From B8-G4 sp033720735 (lineage in GTDB: Bacteria > Bacteroidota > Bacteroidia > Chitinophagales > Saprospiraceae), in the NCBI GenBank assembly GCA_033720735.1, contig JAWWBX010000030.1:1-23040 (forward strand): a stretch of 23,040 nucleotides of DNA, read 5' to 3'. Position 1 is the first letter of the stretch, and each line of letters starts with the position of its first letter. Below the pieces are notes generated by a model. It saw nothing but the letters and a program-made list of their open reading frames with translations. It searched no databases and was not told the DNA's origin. Shown here piece after piece: positions 1-6,039 of this stretch. Position numbers and translations under genes: made by a program.

Positions 1-780
1 ATTCTTGGCCTGTCCGGGTGTGAAGCACAGCTGTCCGAACAGTGCCGCCTGCTGGTCTCCCGCAATGCCCATCACCGGGATGGCAGCACCCAGGAGGGCC
101 GTGTCGGTGTCCCCAAAATGCCCGCTACTGTCGAAGACGCGGGGCAACATCGAACCCGGGATCGCCAGACGCTCCAGCATGTTCGCATCCCACTGCAAGG
201 TTTGGATATCATAGAGCATGGTCCGCGACGCATTGCTGTAATCGGTGGCATGTACGCGCCCCCCCGTCAGATTGTAGAGCAACCAGCTGTCGATCGTGCC
301 GGCCAGGAGCTCTCCTGCCTGCGCCCGTTGCCGCGCACCATCCACATGCTCCAGCAACCAATGCAACTTGGTCCCTGAGAAATAGGGATCGCATACCAGT
401 CCAGTGGTCGCACGCACATGCTGTTCGAAGCCTTCGGCCTTGAGCTGCTGACAGAAATCGGCAGTGCGCCGGTCCTGCCAGACAATCGCGGGAGCTACCG
501 GCGTACCTGTCTTGCGGTCCCAGAGCACGATCGTCTCGCGCTGATTCGTAATCCCGATCGCCGCGACGTTCTGCGCCTGGACCCCGGCATGTTTCAAGAC
601 GTCGCGCGCGGTGGCCAACTGGGAGGTCCAGATCTCGACAGGATCATGCTCAACCCAGCCCGGACGGGGAAAATACTGGGTGAACTCCTGCTGCGCCACT
701 GCAACTTTCTCACCGGACGTATTGTATAAGATAGAACGCGAACTGGTCGTGCCCTGATCAAGTGCCAGGATATATCCCAT
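1..780 (-). CDS. glpK: Glycerol kinase, N-terminal part (cut by left window edge)
   Basis: ATP-dependent phosphorylation of glycerol to sn-glycerol-3-phosphate in the cytoplasm, the entry step of glycerol catabolism (FGGY sugar-kinase family). An open frame of 260 codons runs from ATG at 780 to the window edge without a stop, about half of the usual ~495 residues. It follows E. coli GlpK closely: the phosphate-binding DQGTTSSR at residues 8-15, the glycerol-contacting Arg81-Glu82 in ITNQRET, Tyr133 in DPYFSGTK, and Asp242 in AGDQQAALFG, which corresponds to the catalytic base. A run of seven cytosines near 260-266 keeps the frame, so there is no frameshift. The gene is divergent from a glpD remnant only about 31 bp away, so the promoters must be compressed or shared. 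The visible part appears fully functional; whether the C-terminal half is intact cannot be seen. Confidence 0.96.
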   Translation of the reverse strand, partial: MGYILALDQGTTSSRSILYNTSGEKVAVAQQEFTQYFPRPGWVEHDPVEIWTSQLATARDVLKHAGVQAQNVAAIGITNQRETIVLWDRKTGTPVAPAIVWQDRRTADFCQQLKAEGFEQHVRATTGLVCDPYFSGTKLHWLLEHVDGARQRAQAGELLAGTIDSWLLYNLTGGRVHATDYSNASRTMLYDIQTLQWDANMLERLAIPGSMLPRVFDSSGHFGDTDTALLGAAIPVMGIAGDQQAALFGQLCFTPGQAKN

Positions 781-811
781 GCCTGAATTTCGAGTATTTT
801 GAGAAAACACC

Positions 812-991
812 ATGACGCACCCCGGATATAGCGGATTCTCTGCTCTTACGCGCACCAATCACCTTGAGATGCTGGCGTCGACGCATTGGGACCTGCTGGT
901 CATCGGCAGCGGCATCACCGGTGCCGGGATCCTGCTCGACGCCGCTTCGCGCGGATTGCGGGCAGCCCTGGTAGATCGAACGCACCTTTGA
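812..991 (+). pseudogene. glpD: Truncated glycerol-3-phosphate dehydrogenase (N-terminal remnant)
   Basis: ATG at 812 opens a 59-codon frame ending in TGA at 989-991. Residues 27-54 are a typical FAD-binding Rossmann start of aerobic glycerol-3-phosphate dehydrogenase: DLLVIGSGITGAGILLDAASRG, with GSGITG at 32-37, followed by a conserved-looking ALVD strand. A complete GlpD has about 500 residues, so nearly all of the FAD, substrate and C-terminal domains are missing. I do not find the continuation in any frame before the TerB-like gene at 1250. The position beside and divergent from glpK fits a former glycerol utilisation pair. It may be a genuine deletion, or an assembly or sequencing artefact. 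A functional 59-residue protein is unlikely. Confidence 0.85.
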
Positions 992-1249
992 TGACGTGCT
1001 TCAACATGTTTTCTAGCACAGAATGATACGTTGGAACACGGATAAAAAAGAAGAGCCGGATCACCTGGTGACCCGGCCTTCTCATGGTGCTGGCGATGTA
1101 TTGTAATGCGGTGTTTGGTGCTTTGACGGACCGATCACCGTGACGTTTAATCCGTTAACATATTTTTAATAACCGTGCAATTCAGGCGCTACCGATTTAC
1201 GGCGATTCCTGACTACCTTGCTCAACCATCAGATTGCGGCCACGGAGCA
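992..1249. other. Gene-free stretch downstream of glpD remnant
   Basis: No coding frame here resembles a protein. It holds the hairpin at 1055-1077 and an AT-rich patch around 1141-1172 that could contain the promoter of the TerB-like gene. TATTTTTA at about 1162-1169 is one base from the Bacteroidota -7 consensus TAnnTTTG, but I see no TTTG at the right distance for a -33 box. A GTG-initiated extension of the following gene into this stretch (from 1175) is possible but looks unlike protein conserved in the family. Confidence 0.5.
1045..1077 (-). terminator. Terminator-like hairpin reading on the minus strand
   Basis: GCCGGATCACC (1055-1065) and GGTGACCCGGC (1067-1077) form an 11-bp stem with one A-C mismatch, which becomes a T-G wobble in minus-strand RNA. 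The poly-A run at 1045-1049 becomes a U tract after the stem on the minus strand, so the signal reads best as a minus-strand terminator. No minus-strand gene precedes it. The plus strand has only a short CCTTCT after the stem. It may instead have belonged to genes now lost together with glpD. Confidence 0.5.
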
Positions 1250-1663
1250 ATGTACCCGTCGAAACAAGAATTGAAAAAGTCCATCATTGCCATGCTTCTC
1301 CGCCTGCAGGCATCAGATCAGACCAAGGACATCCGTGAGTTTGCCTATATCCACAAGGTGGCCACCCACCTCGGACTGAGTGCCAATGATGTGACTTCCG
1401 TCGAGGAGGCAATTGACCAATATCCCCTGAAACCACCGGCCAACGAAAAAGACCGGATGACCATCCTTTATTATCTGTTGTTCCTGATGGATATCGACGG
1501 CTCGGTGAGCCGTGAAGAGGAAGACCTGGTCAAGGAATTCGGCTTGCGCCTGGGCTTCCGCATCAGCCAGACCGCCGAGATGATCGATGTGATCCGCAAG
1601 TACACCCACCGCCAGGTACCCCACGATGCCATGATCGAGTTGATCCGAAAGTACCTGAACTAA
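1250..1663 (+). CDS. TerB-like helical protein
   Basis: A 137-residue, predominantly helical soluble protein without signal peptide or membrane segment. The central part (residues 60-110: ILYYLLFLMDIDGSVSREEE and following) looks like the TerB/TerB_C alpha-helical fold, in which an acidic 'D..G..S..E...' segment sits between two helices. TerB-like proteins are linked to metal ions and membrane-associated stress complexes, but many members have no assigned function, and none of the other ter genes is present here. I chose ATG at 1250 (preceded by GGAG at 1244-1247) over GTG at 1175, because the extra 25 residues are rich in arginine and aromatic residues and look non-homologous. It stands alone, with nhaC 67 bp downstream on the same strand. 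Confidence 0.7.
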   Translation: MYPSKQELKKSIIAMLLRLQASDQTKDIREFAYIHKVATHLGLSANDVTSVEEAIDQYPLKPPANEKDRMTILYYLLFLMDIDGSVSREEEDLVKEFGLRLGFRISQTAEMIDVIRKYTHRQVPHDAMIELIRKYLN

Positions 1664-1730
1664 GGTTCGGGAACTCGCGGCGCAGCAGCCTCGGCATTAT
1701 TTTGCATCTTGAGCGCCTAACACAGTCCAA

Positions 1731-3185
1731 GTGGAATACGGTTTCTGGTCATTGGTCCCTCCCCTGGCAGCCATTGTCCTCGCCATCCGCACCAAGCAGG
1801 TGTATCTGTCCCTGATGACCGGGATCTGGCTCGGATGGATGATCATCTCCGGCTGGAATCCGCTCACCGGTACGCTCGCCACCATCCAGTCGCTCGTCGA
1901 TGTCTTTCAGGACCCCGGCAACACACGAACGATCATGTTCAGTGCTCTGGTTGGCGCATTGATCGTATTCATTCAGCGGTCAGGGGGCGTCGAGGGATTC
2001 ATCCTCTATCTCAACCACCGGCTCGCCCACTACCAGGGCAAGAACAACCGGGTGATGGTGCAATTGATCGCCGCCCTGACAGGAATCGTTGTGTTTGTTG
2101 AATCGAGCATCTCGGTGCTCACCGTCGGGACGCTGTTCCGCCCGGTGTTCGACAAACTGAAGATCTCGCGGGAAAAGCTTGCCTATCTCGCTGATTCATC
2201 GTCGGCCCCTATCTGCATCCTGATCCCGCTCAACGCCTGGGGCGCCTTCATCATGGGGCTGCTGCTCACCCAGGGTTACGATCAGCCCTTCGGCATGATG
2301 GTCCAGAGCATGGCGTTCAATTTTTACCCGATCCTGGCCATTGCCCTGGTCTTTTTCATCATTCTCTCAGGTCGCGACTTTGGCGCCATGAAGAAAGCCG
2401 AGGCGCGCACCCAGGCCGGACAGATCATGTGGCCGGACTCCCGGCCGATGATCTCGGACGAGATCACGTCGGTTGCGCCCAAGGAGGGGATCACCCCGCG
2501 GGCACGCAACATGATCATCCCCATTCTCGCGATGGTCGTGATGATGCCGGTCATGCTGGCATATACCGGCTGGGAGGGCGCTGAAGGCACCGGACTGTCC
2601 CGCGTGTTCAGCGCCATTGGCCAGGGATCGGGTTCCACCTCGGTCCTCGTCTCGGTGATCTTTGCCATTATCGTTTCGATGGTCCTGTACCTCGCCCAGG
2701 GGTTTTTCAAAATGGTGGAAATGGTCGACCTGACCATGAAAGGGATTGCCGGCCTGATGCCACTCGCATTGCTGATGCTGATGGCCTTCGCGATCGTTGC
2801 CGTGTGCAAGGACCTTGGCACGGGTCTTTATGTCGCCGAGATCACCAGGCAGTGGCTGTCGCCAGGGCTCGTCCCCTTCGTCCTCTTTCTGACCAGTTGC
2901 TTCATCGCGTTTTCCACGGGTACCTCGTGGGGCACCTTCGGGATCATGATCGCGATCGGCATCCCGATGGCGCAGGCGCTGGGTGCCAATGAGGTGATGG
3001 TGATTGCCGCCGTCCTGGGTGGTGGCGTATTTGGCGATCACTGCTCCCCCATTTCCGACACCACCATCATTGCCTCGATGGCCTCGGCAAGCGATCATAT
3101 CGATCACGTGCGGACGCAACTGCCGTATGCCCTGACCGTGGGCACGATCTCGGCCCTGATCTACCTGGTGATCGGCATTCTGTGA
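1731..3185 (+). CDS. NhaC-family Na+/H+ antiporter
   Basis: A polytopic inner-membrane protein of 484 residues with about eleven or twelve hydrophobic segments. It probably exchanges sodium, or an organic substrate, for protons or sodium. Family hallmarks are the N-terminal EYGFWSLVPPLAAIVLA, a VVFVESSISVLTVG segment near residue 120, STGTSWGTFG near residue 395, and the highly conserved GDHCSPISDTT at 435-445 followed by DHIDHVRTQLPYAL. The length is normal for the family. Translation starts at GTG 1731, which places the first residues exactly where relatives begin. It lies between a TerB-like gene and an exported protein with short gaps, and there is no clear terminator after it. NhaC relatives also include amino-acid exchangers, so the exact substrate is open. 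Confidence 0.92.
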   Translation: MEYGFWSLVPPLAAIVLAIRTKQVYLSLMTGIWLGWMIISGWNPLTGTLATIQSLVDVFQDPGNTRTIMFSALVGALIVFIQRSGGVEGFILYLNHRLAHYQGKNNRVMVQLIAALTGIVVFVESSISVLTVGTLFRPVFDKLKISREKLAYLADSSSAPICILIPLNAWGAFIMGLLLTQGYDQPFGMMVQSMAFNFYPILAIALVFFIILSGRDFGAMKKAEARTQAGQIMWPDSRPMISDEITSVAPKEGITPRARNMIIPILAMVVMMPVMLAYTGWEGAEGTGLSRVFSAIGQGSGSTSVLVSVIFAIIVSMVLYLAQGFFKMVEMVDLTMKGIAGLMPLALLMLMAFAIVAVCKDLGTGLYVAEITRQWLSPGLVPFVLFLTSCFIAFSTGTSWGTFGIMIAIGIPMAQALGANEVMVIAAVLGGGVFGDHCSPISDTTIIASMASASDHIDHVRTQLPYALTVGTISALIYLVIGIL

Positions 3186-3246
3186 CCATGCATGCCCTGA
3201 CAATGAGGGCGCCGGGACGAAATCGTATCTTTTCTATTACAATCAG

Positions 3247-4026
3247 ATGATCATGCACAAAGCACTCATACTTGGCCTCCTGGTCGCCTTGTTTCCTGAT
3301 GTGACGGCAATCCACGCACAACCCACCACGGTGGTGGTACGTGCCAAAGCCAAAGACGCCAAGTTCATAGCCTCTTCTGTCGGAGGGGCCATGGTGACCA
3401 TCCGAACGGCGGATTCTGGCACCCTGCTCGCCAGAGGTATCACCCATGGCTCGACCGGCAACACGCACTTGATCATGCGCACGCCGCATACGCGGGGCAT
3501 GCAGCTGTCTGACGAGGCAACCGGCAAATTTGAGGCATCAATCGACCTCGACCAACCCACGTTGGTCACCATTGAGGTCAGGGCCCCCTATACCAAGCGA
3601 CAGGCCACCGTCGCGGCGAGTACCCAGGTTTGGTTGATACCGGGAAAACACATCACCGGCGACGGGATTGTCGTGGAGATCCCCGGTTTCATTGTGGATA
3701 TTCTGACGCCCAGGACACACCAGTTTATCCCTCTCGCGGATATCGCACAGGGGCGACTGCCGGTAGAGGCCAATGTCGTGATGATGTGCGGATGCACGAT
3801 CTCCGATGGCGGGCTGTGGGACGGCAGCCGGATCGAAGTGCGGGGTATCCTGCAGCGTGACGGGACCAGCCTCGGTGAAGTGCCGTTGACCATCACGACC
3901 ACGGACAATCTCTTCGCCGGAGCACTTCCGGTCAACGCCCCCGGCAATTATCATTTGACCATCTATGCCTATGATCCGGCAACCGGCAATACCGGCGTGG
4001 ATCAGGTCAATTACATCGTTGAGTAG
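3247..4026 (+). CDS. Exported protein of unknown function with Cys-Gly-Cys motif
   Basis: I do not recognise this 259-residue protein. Residues 1-25 form a signal peptide (a hydrophobic stretch, then AIHAQ with likely cleavage after Ala or Gln). The mature part alternates short beta-like strands with glycine- and threonine-rich turns, suggesting one or two Ig-like beta sandwiches. A striking feature is VVMMCGCTISDGGLWD at about 177-192. The Cys-Gly-Cys pair with neighbouring methionines could bind a metal such as copper, or form a disulfide, and the tryptophan-containing continuation looks conserved rather than random. It lies 61 bp after nhaC on the same strand. TATCTTTT at 3226-3233 resembles a Bacteroidota -7 box. 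Periplasmic or surface location is inferred. Confidence 0.75.
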   Translation: MIMHKALILGLLVALFPDVTAIHAQPTTVVVRAKAKDAKFIASSVGGAMVTIRTADSGTLLARGITHGSTGNTHLIMRTPHTRGMQLSDEATGKFEASIDLDQPTLVTIEVRAPYTKRQATVAASTQVWLIPGKHITGDGIVVEIPGFIVDILTPRTHQFIPLADIAQGRLPVEANVVMMCGCTISDGGLWDGSRIEVRGILQRDGTSLGEVPLTITTTDNLFAGALPVNAPGNYHLTIYAYDPATGNTGVDQVNYIVE

Positions 4027-4222
4027 AGTGATCATTCTCACCTACGGCCTGGACAGGCACGACGCGCATCAGTGGGTTGAAGGGGCTGAGCATTTGGCCT
4101 GACACCCGGATGTGGCAAGGATCGGCGGCGGTCACGATGACCAATGTCATACCAAAGGATTGATCCCAGTCAATACAGGCACCCGGGCAGCCTGCGATCT
4201 TTGAACCGGATGCTGCGGACAT
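4007..4222 (-). CDS. Possible small protein antisense/intergenic (weak)
   Basis: A 71-codon minus-strand frame fills most of the gap between the Cys-Gly-Cys protein and the next plus-strand gene, overlapping the former by 20 bp. Codon use looks similar to genuine genes here (many ATC, GTC, GCC and CTG). The translation contains GCPGACIDWDQSFGMTLVIVT, which looks more protein-like than typical shadow frames. There is no signal peptide, no recognised family and no visible promoter. It could be a fragment of a degraded gene. Treat it as unproven. Confidence 0.2.
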   Translation of the reverse strand: MSAASGSKIAGCPGACIDWDQSFGMTLVIVTAADPCHIRVSGQMLSPFNPLMRVVPVQAVGENDHSTQRCN

Positions 4223-4246
4223 CCATGACCTGATTCAAACAATACC

Positions 4247-4633
4247 ATGACCATGAAGATCGATCCATCTGTCAAGCTCAAGGACATTCAGGCGGCTTTC
4301 TCGCAGGCCTTCCCGTTCTTGCGTATCGAGTTTTACGAGGAGAGTCATGTCGCCGGCCAGGGATCCCCAAGCGGTAAGCAGATCGATCCGGAGCAAACCG
4401 TCGGGCAGGTCCGGGCGAGCGGGAAGGACGGTATCCTGATATTCGATGCCGGAACGCAGATCAATGCGTTTGAAGACACGATGAGACAGCACTTCGGGCT
4501 CAACGTGCAGGTCTTCAGGAAATCCGGCAACCTCTGGCTCCAGACCATCACCACCGACAACTGGACCCTGGAACAGGCTGACAGGAAGGGCGATCATTCC
4601 TCAGAACTCTACCGCGAAAAGTATGGCGATTAG
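4247..4633 (+). CDS. Small conserved hypothetical protein
   Basis: A 128-residue soluble protein, probably cytoplasmic, with no signal peptide. It starts MTMKIDPSVKLKDIQAAFSQ and ends in a segment containing VQVFRKSGNLWLQTITTDNW, a tail I associate with a conserved Bacteroidota family of unknown role. I can recall the look of the family but not a function. An alpha/beta fold is likely: an N-terminal amphipathic helix, central strands and a C-terminal conserved beta hairpin ending in TDNWTLEQ. It is spaced 48 bp from the following VIT1-like transporter on the same strand, so the two may be co-transcribed. No catalytic signature is visible. Confidence 0.8.
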   Translation: MTMKIDPSVKLKDIQAAFSQAFPFLRIEFYEESHVAGQGSPSGKQIDPEQTVGQVRASGKDGILIFDAGTQINAFEDTMRQHFGLNVQVFRKSGNLWLQTITTDNWTLEQADRKGDHSSELYREKYGD

Positions 4634-4681
4634 CCGTTGGCCATTGGTCGCACATTGACTGATTCATCGTATCATAGGGGT

Positions 4682-5416
4682 ATGGCACACGAGCATGATG
4701 AGGCCAGGTTGCATCATGAGCATGCAACGTTTGGCAGATTGCAGGACCATCTGGGTGAGTTTGTCTATGGGGGGATCGACGGCAGTGTCACCACTTTTGC
4801 GGTCGTCGCCGGAGCCGCCGGCGCGGGTCTCAGCTCAGCCATCGTCCTGATCCTCGGCTTTGCCAACTTGCTTGCCGACGGCTTTGCTATGTCTGTCGGT
4901 GCCTATTTGTCGACCAAATCACAGCAGCAGAATTTTGAGAAACACCGCAAGGTGGAGGCCTGGGAGGTCGAGCACATGCCGGAAGCCGAGCGTGAGGAGG
5001 TGCGGCAGATTTTCCGCGACAAAGGTTTTGAGGGCGAACTCCTCGAACAGGTGGTCGAGGTCATCTGCGCCGACAAGGACCGTTGGGTCGATGTGATGAT
5101 GACGGATGAGCTGGGACTCATGAAAGAGAAAAAATCTGCCACGGCGATCGGGGCGGTCACCTTCATTTCCTTCGTCATGGTAGGGTTGATCCCGCTGGTG
5201 GTGTACGTATGGGATTATCTGGCAGGGTTCAGTGGCAACCTGTGGGTGAGCGCCTGTGTGCTGACATCGTTCGCCTTTATCGGGATCGGCTACCTCAAGG
5301 CGATCGTGACCCAAACCAACAAATGGAAAGGTGTGATCGAAACCTTACTGTTGGGTGGGATTGCGGCCGCTGTGGCCTACTTCGTGGGTGATCTGCTTGA
5401 AAAGTTGATTGCCTGA
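4682..5416 (+). CDS. VIT1/CCC1-family iron/manganese transporter
   Basis: A 244-residue integral membrane protein of the vacuolar iron transporter family, which moves Fe2+ or Mn2+ out of the cytoplasm in exchange for protons. The family signature is clear: GEFVYGGIDGSVTTFAVVAG at 25-44, and a helix ending in DGFAMSVGAYLSTKSQ at 66-81. An acidic cytoplasmic metal-binding loop follows at about 90-145 (EVEHMPEAEREEVRQIF and further Glu/Asp). Two hydrophobic segments at about 155-205 and a last one at 218-236 complete roughly five helices. The N-terminus is histidine-rich (MAHEHDEARLHHEH), a plausible extra metal site. ATG at 4682 was preferred over TTG at 4637, because the family begins shortly before the GEF motif. 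Confidence 0.92.
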   Translation: MAHEHDEARLHHEHATFGRLQDHLGEFVYGGIDGSVTTFAVVAGAAGAGLSSAIVLILGFANLLADGFAMSVGAYLSTKSQQQNFEKHRKVEAWEVEHMPEAEREEVRQIFRDKGFEGELLEQVVEVICADKDRWVDVMMTDELGLMKEKKSATAIGAVTFISFVMVGLIPLVVYVWDYLAGFSGNLWVSACVLTSFAFIGIGYLKAIVTQTNKWKGVIETLLLGGIAAAVAYFVGDLLEKLIA

Positions 5417-5479
5417 ACGCAAGATACCTGCCGGGGGATGGTTACCTTGCCGGCGTATTAAATTCCGGCAGGATCAACG

Positions 5480-6037
5480 GTGGGGGCTTTTTCCGATCTG
5501 CTGCGGTTTCTTAAATTGAAACCGCCCAAGCACAACTACAAGGGTGACTACTGGCAACGCCGCAAGCAGTTGCACTACTATCAGGTCGTACGTGCCTGGA
5601 TCGAAGCACTGAGTCCTGGCGACTGGATCCTGGACGTGGGTTCACGCTCAACGCCAATTGTGAAGACAGGGCAATTCAAACGGCGAACCATGATCGACAT
5701 CGCGCCCTTCAACCGAAAATTTGCGGGTGTGGAGCAAGTCGTTGCTGATTGGATGGCGTATCCCGTCGGTGAGAAGGCCGCCGATGTTGTCCTTTGTCTG
5801 CAAGTGCTCGAGCATCTCCCCGATGACCTCGTCGGTCCATTTGCCCGCAAGCTGTTGCACGCTGGCAAAAAGACCATTATTTCAGTGCCTCACCGATGGC
5901 CTGAGGATCTGACACCCCACCATTTGCAGGATCCGGTTGATCTGGACAAGCTCATCACCTGGACCGGCAAACCCCCCGTCAAGCATCACATCGAACGACG
6001 TGACAACATGGAGCGGTTGGTCGCCCTCTTCGATTGA
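5480..6037 (+). CDS. Class I SAM-dependent methyltransferase
   Basis: A 185-residue soluble protein with the Rossmann-like fold of methyltransferase type 11. Motif I is DVGSRSTP at 52-59 (SAM binding), an acidic residue after the second strand is Asp73 in MIDIAPF, and motif IV is DVVLCLQVLEHLPDD at 102-116 with the typical VLEHL. ISVPHRWPED at 134-143 follows as the next strand and loop. It is shorter than many relatives, with a small C-terminal part, so the substrate (small molecule, sugar or lipid) cannot be named. The start is GTG 5480. It ends 2 bp before the 3' end of the convergent T9SS cargo gene, with no terminator between them. Confidence 0.85.
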   Translation: MGAFSDLLRFLKLKPPKHNYKGDYWQRRKQLHYYQVVRAWIEALSPGDWILDVGSRSTPIVKTGQFKRRTMIDIAPFNRKFAGVEQVVADWMAYPVGEKAADVVLCLQVLEHLPDDLVGPFARKLLHAGKKTIISVPHRWPEDLTPHHLQDPVDLDKLITWTGKPPVKHHIERRDNMERLVALFD

Positions 6038-6039
6038 TC

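Noticed and set aside
5..443. Plus-strand open frames across the start of the window
   Set aside because: They are antisense to a clear glycerol kinase frame that continues past the edge, and have proline/arginine-rich translations typical of shadow frames.
2367..3203. 278-codon minus-strand frame opposite the NhaC gene
   Set aside because: The translation is extremely rich in His, Gly, Asp and Arg with no fold-like pattern, and it lies wholly against a well-supported transporter.
5427..5472. Inverted repeat CCTGCCGG/CCGGCAGG between the VIT1-like and methyltransferase genes
   Set aside because: The 8-bp arms are separated by 30 nt and not followed by a T tract, so neither a terminator nor a regulator site can be supported.
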